Positions 1 through 6,025 are shown, counted from the stretch's first letter. The stretch: 6,645 nt of DNA from JBGSMF01 sp041740315 (GCA_041740315.1 JBGSMF010000247.1:1-6645); one strand, 5' to 3'. Translations and numbers: made by a program. Notes: generated by a model from the letters alone, not told the origin.

Positions 1-10
1 CTTCCCTCGT

Positions 11-87
11 AGCCTGTCCCGCGACCGCAGGGAGTGGGAGGAAGGGGGCCAGCCTGTCCCGCGACCCCCAAAGGGGGGAGTGGGAGG
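11..87. repeat. Two degenerate copies of a G/C-rich extragenic repeat
   Basis: The 16-mer starting AGCCTGTCCCGCGACC occurs at 11-26 and again at 51-66. The 11-mer GGAGTGGGAGG follows each copy, at 31-41 and 77-87. The two units differ in the material between these blocks. The first unit can form a small TCCC/GGGA stem (17-20 with 30-33). No open frame with coding character runs through it. It is probably an intergenic repeat; its function is unknown. Confidence 0.6.
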
Positions 88-132
88 GGTTAGGTCTACC
101 ACGCGAAATCCCAAAGAGCCAATAACGGCCAA

Positions 133-172
133 GCAGGGAGCATCCTTCGGCTGCGCTCGGGAGGCTCCCTGC
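133..172. repeat. Hairpin-forming extragenic palindrome upstream of aapQ
   Basis: Perfect 9-bp arms GCAGGGAGC (133-141) and GCTCCCTGC (164-172) enclose a further 3-bp stem (143-145 with 160-162) and a 14-nt loop. The hairpin ends 15 nt before the aapQ start codon and no run of T follows, so it does not look like an intrinsic terminator. Just inside the arms it carries AGCATCCT and TCCTTCGGCTGCG. Both are shared, the second with one mismatch, with the palindromic element at 5167-5270, so the two may belong to one repeat family. Confidence 0.65.
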
Positions 173-187
173 CAATGAGATGGTATC

Positions 188-1381
188 ATGAACCCAAGCT
201 CTTTGACCCGCTTTCTGTACCGTAAAGGAGTGCCCATCTGGCGAGACGTGGTTGTCTTGCAATGGGCGCTCCAGATCATATCCGCCGTCCTGGTCATTGG
301 CTTTGTCATCTTTTTTATCGGCAATGTCCTCCAGGCTGCGCGGCAGCGCGGATTGGACCTGGGTTATAGTTTCACCAGCCAATCGGCCGGTTTTGCGCTG
401 GGCGAATCTGTCATCGAATACGATCCCTCTTTTTCCTTTGGCTATGCCTTCCTGGTGGGCATCCTGAACACCCTCAAAGTCTCTTTGGCCGGCATCGTCC
501 TGGCTACAGGGTTGGGAACAATCGCAGCCTTGGGCCGCCTTTCGACCAACTGGCTGGTCAACAAGCTCGCCACCGTCTATATCGAAATCATTCGCAATGT
601 CCCACTGGCGGTCCAATTATTTTTCTGGTATTTTGCCATTTTCCAAAAGCTGCCGCCGGTGAGGCAAAGCGTCGAACTGCCCGGCCCGATCTTTCTCAGC
701 CAACGCGGTTTGTACATGATTTGGGCCAACCCAAGCCCCACTTTTGGCGCGTGGACGATTTTCATCATTGCGGGCGCGCTCAGCGCTATCATTCTGCACC
801 AGATCCTATCGCGCTATCAAACCCGAACCGGGCGGGCGACCTATCCACTCGCCATGGCCTTGGTGGCGCTCGTCGCGTTGCCGCTTGCGGGCTGGTACGC
901 CGTGGGGCCTAACCCACTGATCTCAACCACGCCCGTGCTGGACAAGTTCAACTTTAAGGGCGGATTGGCCCTTTCAACCGAGTTTGCCGCGCTGCTGGCC
1001 GGCCTGGTGATTTACACCGGGGCCTTTACCGCCGAAGTTGTGCGAGCGGGCATCTTGGCCGTAAGTCGGGGACAGTTCGAGGCTGCGCGCGCCCTGGGTT
1101 TGAGCCACATGCAAGTGCTGCGCCTGGTTGTTTTTCCCCAAGCCATGCGCGTGATTATCCCGCCGCTGATCAGCCAATATTTGAACCTGACCAAGAACTC
1201 GAGCCTGGCTATCCTGATCGGCTATCCCGATCTCTTTTTCGTTGGACGGACCATCATCAACCAGGCCGGACGCGCCGTGCCAGTCTTTGTCATGATCATG
1301 GTCAGTTACCTGGTGATGAGTTTGTTGACCTCGCTTGTGATGAATATTTACAATCGCCGCGTGCAGTTGGTGGAGCGATAA
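188..1381 (+). CDS. aapQ: General L-amino acid ABC transporter permease, AapQ-type
   Basis: This is an inner-membrane permease of a polar amino acid ABC importer (HisM/GlnP family, BPD_transp_1 fold). It has 397 residues, the usual length for AapQ and longer than HisQ-type permeases. A first membrane segment lies near residues 27-50. The conserved permease core starts near 88 and includes the EIIRNVP motif (133-139). A long insertion with extra hydrophobic segments (about 190-240) is typical of AapQ. The EAA loop that docks the ATPase runs from E298-A299-A300 through G304 to P317-Q318-A319. The ATG at 188 opens a hydrophobic N-terminus that fits the family, but its ribosome binding site is poor, with only GAG at 177-179. 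The stop is 2 bp before aapM, so the two are clearly co-transcribed and should form the heterodimeric channel. Substrate range cannot be read from the sequence; broad L-amino acid uptake is inferred from the family. Confidence 0.93.
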   Translation: MNPSSLTRFLYRKGVPIWRDVVVLQWALQIISAVLVIGFVIFFIGNVLQAARQRGLDLGYSFTSQSAGFALGESVIEYDPSFSFGYAFLVGILNTLKVSLAGIVLATGLGTIAALGRLSTNWLVNKLATVYIEIIRNVPLAVQLFFWYFAIFQKLPPVRQSVELPGPIFLSQRGLYMIWANPSPTFGAWTIFIIAGALSAIILHQILSRYQTRTGRATYPLAMALVALVALPLAGWYAVGPNPLISTTPVLDKFNFKGGLALSTEFAALLAGLVIYTGAFTAEVVRAGILAVSRGQFEAARALGLSHMQVLRLVVFPQAMRVIIPPLISQYLNLTKNSSLAILIGYPDLFFVGRTIINQAGRAVPVFVMIMVSYLVMSLLTSLVMNIYNRRVQLVER

Positions 1382-1383
1382 CA

Positions 1384-2583
1384 ATGAGTGTGATCAACCT
1401 AAAAACACCGCGCCCGCCCGCCGGGCCTGGCCCGGCCCTGTGGCTCAAAAGGAACCTGTTCAGTAACTGGCACAACACGCTGCTGACCCTTGTAGCGGGC
1501 ATCTTGGTCGCCTGGTTATTGCAAGGCATTTTCAGATGGATTTTTTTCACGGCCAACTGGGCCCCCGTCACCAACAGCTTCAAGCTGTTTGCCGTTGGGC
1601 AGTATCCCACCGAGCAAATCTGGCGAGTAGGGGTCATTGTCCTGATGGTCACTTTTCTCATGGGTGTTAGTTGGGGCGTGTGGGGTGGAACGGTGCGCAC
1701 GTTTGCATTGGCGTTGGCGGCAGGTTTTGGAATCGTTGGACTGCTGCCGGTGGGCATGAACTTGACGCTGCGCTTGTGGTTGCTTGCCAACCCGGTTCTT
1801 GTTGCAGCCGGCTTGCTGCTTGGGCGGACACCCGCTGTCAAAGGGCGCTGGGTTTTGCTGGCCTGGTTTGTGTCTTTTATCCTGACCATCGTCTTGCTGC
1901 AAGGAATTGCGAACAACGCAACTCTCCCCCTGGTAGATAGCGGTTTGTGGGGAGGACTATTGCTCACCTTCCTGCTGGCCCTGGTGGGCATCGTCGCTTC
2001 GTTTCCCATAGGCGTTTTGCTGGCGCTGGGGCGGCAGAGCGCGCTGCCGGTGGTCAAGGTCTTTTGCACTTTGTTTATCGAGCTGGTCAGAGGCGTGCCG
2101 CTGGTGACTATTCTCTTTATGGCCTCGATTATTTTGCCGCTCTTTTTGCCAGAAAACATTCGCATCGATCGCGTGCTGCGAGCAATAATCGGCATGACGC
2201 TCTTTTCCGCCGCTTATATGGCAGAAAATGTGCGCGGCGGTTTGCAAGCCATTCCTAAAGGCCAGTATGAAGCCGCCAGGGCGGTGGGACTGAATGGCTT
2301 TCAGACCATGTTGCTGATTGTATTGCCCCAGGCGCTCAGGACAGTGATTCCTGCTATCGTGGGACAATTCATCGCCTTGTTTATGGATACAACATTGGCG
2401 ATCATCGTCGGGCTGTTGGAACTACTGGCGGTGGGCAAAGCGGTGCTGAACAGCAATCCCGAATGGTTGCTGCTCAACAGTGAGGTGTATATTTTTATCG
2501 CCGCGATTTTCTGGGTCTTTACGTACTCTATGTCTTATGCCAGCCGCCGATTGGAGACCACCTTGGGGCTTGGGCAACGCTAG
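1384..2583 (+). CDS. aapM: General L-amino acid ABC transporter permease, AapM-type
   Basis: This is the second permease of the same importer, 399 residues, paralogous to the upstream gene in its C-terminal half. The N-terminal half (about 30-185) is a run of hydrophobic segments typical of the long AapM form. The transporter core begins near residue 190 and has the IELVRGVP motif (232-239), an EAA loop from E296-A297-A298 through G302 to P315-Q316-A317, and the DTTLA segment (345-349) seen in polar amino acid permeases. The Shine-Dalgarno-like GGTGGAG (1369-1375) lies inside the end of aapQ, 8 nt before this ATG, which fits translational coupling. With AapQ and the downstream ATPase it would move amino acids into the cytoplasm. 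Confidence 0.93.
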   Translation: MSVINLKTPRPPAGPGPALWLKRNLFSNWHNTLLTLVAGILVAWLLQGIFRWIFFTANWAPVTNSFKLFAVGQYPTEQIWRVGVIVLMVTFLMGVSWGVWGGTVRTFALALAAGFGIVGLLPVGMNLTLRLWLLANPVLVAAGLLLGRTPAVKGRWVLLAWFVSFILTIVLLQGIANNATLPLVDSGLWGGLLLTFLLALVGIVASFPIGVLLALGRQSALPVVKVFCTLFIELVRGVPLVTILFMASIILPLFLPENIRIDRVLRAIIGMTLFSAAYMAENVRGGLQAIPKGQYEAARAVGLNGFQTMLLIVLPQALRTVIPAIVGQFIALFMDTTLAIIVGLLELLAVGKAVLNSNPEWLLLNSEVYIFIAAIFWVFTYSMSYASRRLETTLGLGQR

Positions 2584-2593
2584 GCCAAGCCTG

Positions 2594-2685
2594 AGCCTGG
2601 ATTTCGCAGTTCGCGCATCCCCATGCGCGAACTTTAACAAGCGGCTTGCATGGGGATGCAAGCCTACGGGTGCGAAAAATAGGCT
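2594..2685 (+). other. Possible structured RNA or DNA element between aapM and aapP
   Basis: Two stable hairpins lie 9 nt apart: 2608-2633 (11-bp stem, CCCC loop) and 2643-2664 (9-bp stem, GGGG loop). The loops are complementary, and so are the 12-mers GCATCCCCATGC (2615-2626) and GCATGGGGATGC (2648-2659). An outer stem can close both hairpins: TTTCGC (2602-2607) with GCGAAA (2672-2677), then AGCCT (2594-2598) with AGGCT (2681-2685). The last pairing ends exactly where the aapP ribosome binding site begins. Base pairing is seen directly. A regulatory or mRNA-stability role is inferred; an extragenic palindrome without function is the main alternative. Confidence 0.5.
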
Positions 2686-2692
2686 GAGGGAG
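2686..2692 (+). promoter_or_regulatory. Ribosome binding site of aapP
   Basis: GAGGGAG lies 7 nt before the ATG at 2700 and supports that start. It directly abuts the 3' strand of the possible outer stem of the upstream structure, so its access could depend on folding. Confidence 0.6.
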
Positions 2693-2699
2693 AAAGAGA

Positions 2700-3461
2700 A
2701 TGTCTGAACAACGAATGAATGTGGGCGATGACATTATCATCTGTCGAGACGTGGAAAAGTGGTTCGATGACTTTTACGTGCTGCGCGGAGTGAGTCTCAC
2801 CATCAAGCGCGGCCAAGTCGTCGTCATTTGTGGGCCGTCCGGCTCGGGCAAATCTACCTTCATTCGCGCCATCAATCGCCTGGAAGAACACCAGAAAGGC
2901 CAGATCATCGTAGACGGCATCGAGCTGACCAACGACGTCCGCAACATTGCCGCCATCCGCAGCGAAATCGGCATGGTGTTTCAGCAATTCAATCTTTTTC
3001 CTCACCTGACCGTGCTGCAAAATATCACGCTGGCGCCAATGTGGGCGCGCAAGTGGCCCCAAGCCAGGGCAGAAGAAAACGCCCACAAGCTGCTCAAACG
3101 GGTTGGCATCCCCGAACAGGCGCACAAATTCCCAGGGCAACTTTCGGGGGGGCAGCAGCAGCGTGTGGCCATCGCCCGCGCGCTAGCGATGGAACCCAAG
3201 ATCATGCTCTTTGACGAGCCAACCTCGGCGCTAGACCCAGAGATGATCAAAGAAGTGCTCGACGTGATGCGCGAGCTGGCCCGCAGCGGCATGACGATGA
3301 TCGTCGTCACGCACGAGATGGGCTTTGCCAGAGAGGTCGCTGACCGCATCGTGTTCTTTGACGAGGGGCAAATTGTGGAGCAAGCGTCGCCCGACGAATT
3401 CTTTGCCAATCCCAAGGAGGAACGAACCAAGCTGTTCCTGAGCCAGATTTTGACGCATTGA
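2700..3461 (+). CDS. aapP: Amino acid ABC transporter ATP-binding protein, AapP/GlnQ-type
   Basis: This cytoplasmic ATPase powers the AapQ-AapM importer. It has 253 residues, normal for the family, with all expected motifs: Walker A GPSGSGKST (45-53), Q-loop Q95-Q96 in MVFQQFNLF, signature LSGGQQQR (148-155), Walker B IMLFDEP (168-174) with catalytic E173, D-loop SALD (176-179) and switch histidine H205 in VVTHEMGFA. The FQQFNLFPH and THEMGFA segments are characteristic of polar amino acid ATPases. The start at 2700 has a good ribosome binding site. The gene follows aapM after 116 bp, wider than the aapQ-aapM gap, and its stop lies 2 bp from the convergent DMT gene, leaving no room for a separate terminator. 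A GGGGGGG tract (3146-3152) falls within the signature motif codons. Confidence 0.96.
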   Translation: MSEQRMNVGDDIIICRDVEKWFDDFYVLRGVSLTIKRGQVVVICGPSGSGKSTFIRAINRLEEHQKGQIIVDGIELTNDVRNIAAIRSEIGMVFQQFNLFPHLTVLQNITLAPMWARKWPQARAEENAHKLLKRVGIPEQAHKFPGQLSGGQQQRVAIARALAMEPKIMLFDEPTSALDPEMIKEVLDVMRELARSGMTMIVVTHEMGFAREVADRIVFFDEGQIVEQASPDEFFANPKEERTKLFLSQILTH

Positions 3462-3463
3462 CC

Positions 3464-4348
3464 CTACTTTTGACTCCTTAACGTCAACACAATACCTATC
3501 AGAATCAATGCCGCGCCAACAAGCTTCCAAGGGGTAGGCGCTTCGCCCAAAAACAGATAGGCCAGCACGGTAGAGCCAATCGGCTCGCCCAAGGTGGCCA
3601 CGGCCACAAACACCGCCGGCAAATGCGCCAGCGCCCAGTTGAATGACGAATGGCCCAACAATTGCGGTCCCAACGCCAGCAACAAGAACCACCCATAAAC
3701 TGCCGGGCGATAGCCTGCCAAGGATTGGTGGGCCAATACCGCCATCATTAACAACACAATGGCCGCCGTGCCGTACACCACCGCCACATACGGCACCAGC
3801 GACAGCCTGGCGCGCAGCAGCCGCCCGATAAGCCAATAGCCTGCCACGGCGAGCGCACCCGCCAGCGCCAGTGCGTTGCCTAGCAGGGGCGCGCTGCCAG
3901 CATCTTGCCCGCTATCGCTGAGGCTGACGACTATTCCGCCCATCACTGCCACAATCAAGCCGGCAATGACCTGGCCGGTCAGGCGTTCGCGCAAGAAAAG
4001 CCAGGCCGCCAACGCCACCCACAGCGGAGAGGTAGACACCAGAACAACCGAACTGGCGACCGTAGTATATTCGAGCGAGGTGATCCACGTGGCAAAGTGC
4101 AGCGCCAAAAACACACCCGATGCAAGCGCCCAACGCCAATCGGCCAAACCCAGGCGACGCAATTCGTTGCAGTGGCGCGCCCAGGCCAACGGGGCCAAAA
4201 TCAGCGAAGCGATGGTCAGGCGGCCGGCCGCAATGACCAACGAAGGCGCGCCCTCATCTTGAGCATAGCGGATGAACACCGAAGCGCTTGAAACGGCCAG
4301 AATGCCAACGACGAGCACAACCGCCGGAGCTACCAAAGGTTTGTTCAT
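3464..4348 (-). CDS. DMT superfamily permease (EamA family)
   Basis: This integral membrane protein of the drug/metabolite transporter superfamily has 294 residues from the chosen start. It has two homologous EamA halves of about five membrane segments each. The first (about 8-142) contains TSLEYTTVASSVVLVSTSP followed by the FLRERLTG segment. The second (about 155-290) contains GHSSFNWAL, ATLGEPIGS and a FLGEAPTPWKLVG segment; both halves end in a hydrophobic helix. The substrate cannot be predicted, since family members export amino acids, nucleosides and other metabolites. The ATG at 4348 is preferred over an in-frame GTG at 4387: the extra 13 residues come from an intergenic CCACGAAT repeat and the shorter form has the usual length. 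The ribosome binding site is weak for both. The gene is convergent with aapP and divergent from the kinase-like gene, so it is probably its own transcription unit. Confidence 0.9.
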   Translation of the reverse strand: MNKPLVAPAVVLVVGILAVSSASVFIRYAQDEGAPSLVIAAGRLTIASLILAPLAWARHCNELRRLGLADWRWALASGVFLALHFATWITSLEYTTVASSVVLVSTSPLWVALAAWLFLRERLTGQVIAGLIVAVMGGIVVSLSDSGQDAGSAPLLGNALALAGALAVAGYWLIGRLLRARLSLVPYVAVVYGTAAIVLLMMAVLAHQSLAGYRPAVYGWFLLLALGPQLLGHSSFNWALAHLPAVFVAVATLGEPIGSTVLAYLFLGEAPTPWKLVGAALILIGIVLTLRSQK

Positions 4349-4363
4349 CTTGTTATCTTTCGC

Positions 4364-4391
4364 CCACGAATAAACACAAATCGCCACGAAT
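4364..4391. repeat. Paired CCACGAAT repeat upstream of the DMT gene
   Basis: CCACGAAT occurs at 4364-4371 and 4384-4391, separated by an A-rich 12-nt spacer. The same word occurs in the inverted repeat at the end of the window (6566-6632). This suggests a dispersed intergenic repeat family. It supplies the rejected upstream GTG start of the DMT gene. I see no convincing promoter in the rest of the 4349-4522 divergent spacer, only a small CCCTC/GAGGG stem (4464-4482). Confidence 0.5.
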
Positions 4392-4522
4392 TTCTAGTAG
4401 ACAACACGGGCTGCGCTCTCGACCAGGAATGAAAATAGAACGCCTTTTTCTTTGTGTCACATGCCCTCGCGTGTGCAGAGGGTTCGTGGTTATTTTCGGA
4501 ATAGCGCCAATTCGCGAAAAGT

Positions 4523-5131
4523 ATGGATTTTCATCAAGCCATCGAACTGGTAGAAAGCAAGCTAGATACTCCCCCGCACCGAAGCATCAAGCCTGTGTTG
4601 ATGGTAATGGTGGGCTTGCCTGGCACAGGCAAGTCTACGCTGTCTCGCGCAATTGCGCAAGCCTTGCCGGGGGTTGTGGTAGAATCGGATTTTGTGCGCA
4701 AGGCGCTGTTTCCCAGCCCCACCCACACCAGCCAAGAAAGCCAGTTTGTGCACCGCGTGGCGCAAGCCGTCATTGGGCGGCTGCTGGGGCGCGGCAGCTC
4801 GGCCATCAGCGACGCCACCAACCTGGTGGAATTTCACCGCGAGTTTTTATATCGCCTGGCCGATCAAAACGGGGCCAAGTTGCTGATTGTGCGCGTTGTT
4901 GCGTCAGAAGCCATTATTCGCCAAAGGCTGGAACAACGCCAGGCAGCCCGCAGTCCGCGCGATCTTTCAGACGCCACTTGGCAAGTGTATCTGCGGATGC
5001 AAAAAAATCAAGAGCGCATCAATCGCATCATCAATCACATCATCAATCGCCCGCACATTACGGTCAACACCCAGGGTGATCTTGGAGAGGCAGTCGCCCT
5101 GGTGCTGCGCGCGGTGCGCCGACTTGCTTGA
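4523..5131 (+). CDS. AAA_33-like P-loop kinase of unknown substrate
   Basis: This 202-residue predicted cytoplasmic P-loop protein resembles the small kinases grouped as AAA_33/predicted kinase (COG0645-like). Residues 25-30 form the hydrophobic first strand leading to Walker A GLPGTGKST (31-39). ESDFVRK (54-60) fits the acidic substrate-binding strand of nucleoside-kinase-like folds, SDATN (96-100) the second acidic strand, and RQRLEQRQ (133-140) an arginine-rich lid. The C-terminal part has a low-complexity RINRIINHIINR segment (165-176) encoded by near-repeated CATCATCAATC units (about 5016-5048). The substrate is unknown and neighbours give no pathway. No strong Shine-Dalgarno precedes the ATG at 4523, so the start is less certain; the next in-frame Met is M27, too close to Walker A to be attractive. 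Its stop codon overlaps the -35 box of the next operon. Confidence 0.8.
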   Translation: MDFHQAIELVESKLDTPPHRSIKPVLMVMVGLPGTGKSTLSRAIAQALPGVVVESDFVRKALFPSPTHTSQESQFVHRVAQAVIGRLLGRGSSAISDATNLVEFHREFLYRLADQNGAKLLIVRVVASEAIIRQRLEQRQAARSPRDLSDATWQVYLRMQKNQERINRIINHIINRPHITVNTQGDLGEAVALVLRAVRRLA

Positions 5132-5155
5132 CAAGCCATTCAAAACAGATACAAT
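5128..5155 (+). promoter_or_regulatory. Sigma70-like promoter for the sod-ferredoxin operon
   Basis: A perfect -35 TTGACA (5128-5133) is followed after 16 nt by TACAAT (5150-5155), five of six matches to the -10 consensus. The -35 overlaps the stop of the kinase-like gene. The predicted transcript start is about 5162, inside the left copy of the 8-bp repeat flanking the palindromic element. This would give a leader of about 200 nt before the sod ATG. No other equally good promoter was found before sod. Confidence 0.6.
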
Positions 5156-5166
5156 GTTCATAAGAC

Positions 5167-5270
5167 GTAACTACTCAGCATCCTGAGCGGAGCGCCGCGC
5201 TCCTTCGACTGCGTTTCACTTCGCTCAGGCTGCGCGGCGCGTAGTCGAAGGGTGCAGGCTGAGTAGTTAC
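5167..5270. mobile_element. 104-bp MITE-like palindromic insertion with 8-bp target duplication
   Basis: Perfect 13-bp terminal inverted repeats GTAACTACTCAGC (5167-5179) and GCTGAGTAGTTAC (5258-5270) bound the element. CATAAGAC flanks it directly on both sides (5159-5166 and 5271-5278), as expected of a target-site duplication. No reading frame fits inside, so it is non-autonomous. Three internal inverted pairs occur: 5182-5189 with 5222-5229, 5192-5200 with 5232-5240, and 5202-5210 with 5243-5251. They are crossed rather than nested. The mobilising transposase cannot be assigned from the sequence. A dispersed palindromic repeat that only resembles a MITE is the alternative. Confidence 0.65.
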
Positions 5271-5320
5271 CATAAGACATTAATAAGACGCTTATAGAAT
5301 CCCCTAAAGGCGTAAATCAA

Positions 5321-5353
5321 TAGACGATTAGTGAGAAATAGACGAGTGAGAAA
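5321..5353 (+). repeat. Imperfect tandem duplication in the sod leader
   Basis: Unit one, TAGACGATTAGTGAGAAA (5321-5338), is followed directly by TAGACGAGTGAGAAA (5339-5353), which lacks only a TTA. The second unit runs into the ribosome binding site. It lies in the untranslated leader if the ATG at 5364 is the true start. Confidence 0.65.
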
Positions 5354-5357
5354 GGAG
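5353..5357 (+). promoter_or_regulatory. Ribosome binding site of sod
   Basis: AGGAG, preceded by AA, lies 6 nt before the ATG at 5364. It decides this start over an in-frame GTG at 5331, which would place the site inside the coding region and add a basic extension absent from the family. Confidence 0.85.
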
Positions 5358-5363
5358 ATAATT

Positions 5364-5987
5364 ATGCCGCACGAATTACCACCTCTACCGTACCCATACA
5401 ATGCCCTCGAACCCTTTATTGACGAGCAAACCCTGCACTTGCACCACGACAAGCATCACCAGGGCTATGTTGCCGGCCTGAACAAGGCCGAAGAAGAACT
5501 AGCCAAAGCCCGCGCCACAAGCGATTACGCCCTGATCAAGCATTGGGAACGTGAGTTGGCTTTTCACGGCTCAGGCCACCTGCTGCACAGCATTTACTGG
5601 ACCAACCTGGCGCCAGCTGGCCAGGGGGGCGGCGGCGAGCCAAGCGGCGACTTGGCCGCGCAAATTGCCAAGGATTTTACCTCATTTGAAGCCTGCAAAA
5701 AGCAGTTGATTGCCGCCACCAATGCAGTAGAAGGCAGCGGCTGGGGGGTGCTGGCCTGGAACAAGTTGACCAACAGCCTGATGATTCTGCAGGCCGAAAA
5801 GCACCAGGACCTGACCGTATGGGGCGCGGTGCCACTGTTGGTTTTGGATGTGTGGGAACATGCTTATTACGTCAAATACCAGAACAAACGCCCCGATTAT
5901 ACCAATGCGCTGTTCAATATTATCAATTGGAATGATGTTGCACAGAGATTTGCAGATGTTGCACAGAGATTTGCAGCAGCTCGTTAA
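5364..5987 (+). CDS. sod: Superoxide dismutase, Mn/Fe family, Mn-type signature
   Basis: This enzyme converts two superoxide ions to oxygen and hydrogen peroxide; with no signal peptide it should be cytoplasmic. It has 207 residues from the start set by a strong ribosome binding site, the normal size for the family. The N-terminal helical domain opens with ELPPLPYPYNALEP. Metal ligands by alignment from memory are H27, H75 (in HSIYW), D162 and H166 (in DVWEHAYY); the gateway tyrosine is Y35. The active-site glutamine appears to be Q148 in KHQDL, with glycine G71 where Fe enzymes carry glutamine. This pattern points to manganese, though a cambialistic enzyme is possible. The C-terminus has a duplicated DVAQRFA heptad (191-204) from a perfect 21-bp DNA repeat. 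A ferredoxin gene follows after 48 bp, with no terminator between, so they are probably co-transcribed. Confidence 0.95.
   Translation: MPHELPPLPYPYNALEPFIDEQTLHLHHDKHHQGYVAGLNKAEEELAKARATSDYALIKHWERELAFHGSGHLLHSIYWTNLAPAGQGGGGEPSGDLAAQIAKDFTSFEACKKQLIAATNAVEGSGWGVLAWNKLTNSLMILQAEKHQDLTVWGAVPLLVLDVWEHAYYVKYQNKRPDYTNALFNIINWNDVAQRFADVAQRFAAAR
5934..5975 (+). repeat. Perfect 21-bp tandem duplication at the sod 3' end
   Basis: The 21-bp unit beginning GATGTTGCACAGAG occurs twice without a mismatch, at 5934-5954 and 5955-5975. It is in frame and doubles the heptapeptide DVAQRFA. Perfect identity implies a recent duplication. It lies after the last conserved NWNDVA block, so activity should be kept. 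Confidence 0.9.
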
Positions 5988-6019
5988 ACCCTTGCAAAAG
6001 AACAGGTGTTCAAAAATTT

Positions 6020-6025
6020 AAGGAG
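6020..6025 (+). promoter_or_regulatory. Ribosome binding site of the ferredoxin gene
   Basis: AAGGAG lies 10 nt before the ATG at 6036. It decides this start over an in-frame GTG at 6006, whose frame would translate the ribosome binding site itself. Confidence 0.8.

Noticed and set aside
1302..2195. 297-codon open frame on the minus strand
   Set aside because: It lies opposite aapM, has a Ser/Arg/Thr/Pro-rich low-complexity translation and matches no family I recognise. The aapM frame has clear permease motifs.
2608..2664. Twin hairpins read as intrinsic terminators after aapM
   Set aside because: Neither stem is followed by a T run, and aapP continues on the same strand with its own ribosome binding site.
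3450..3487. Bidirectional terminator between aapP and the DMT gene
   Set aside because: Only a 6-bp TTGACG/CGTCAA pairing with a 26-nt spacer is present, inside both coding ends and without a T run.
4349..4387. GTG start 13 codons upstream for the DMT gene
   Set aside because: The extra residues are encoded by an intergenic repeat, there is no ribosome binding site, and the family length fits the ATG at 4348.
4288..5079. 263-codon open frame on the plus strand
   Set aside because: It overlaps the DMT start region antisense and the kinase-like gene in another frame. Its translation is rich in His/Arg/Ser/Gln without domain motifs, unlike the Walker A-bearing frame.
5159..5295. CRISPR-like array suggested by repeated ATAAGAC words
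   Set aside because: There are only three short copies with very unequal spacing. They are better explained as target-site duplication plus a chance near-copy.
5331..5363. GTG start 11 codons upstream for sod
   Set aside because: It would translate the tandem repeat and the strong ribosome binding site. The ATG at 5364 has ideal spacing and a family-like N-terminus.
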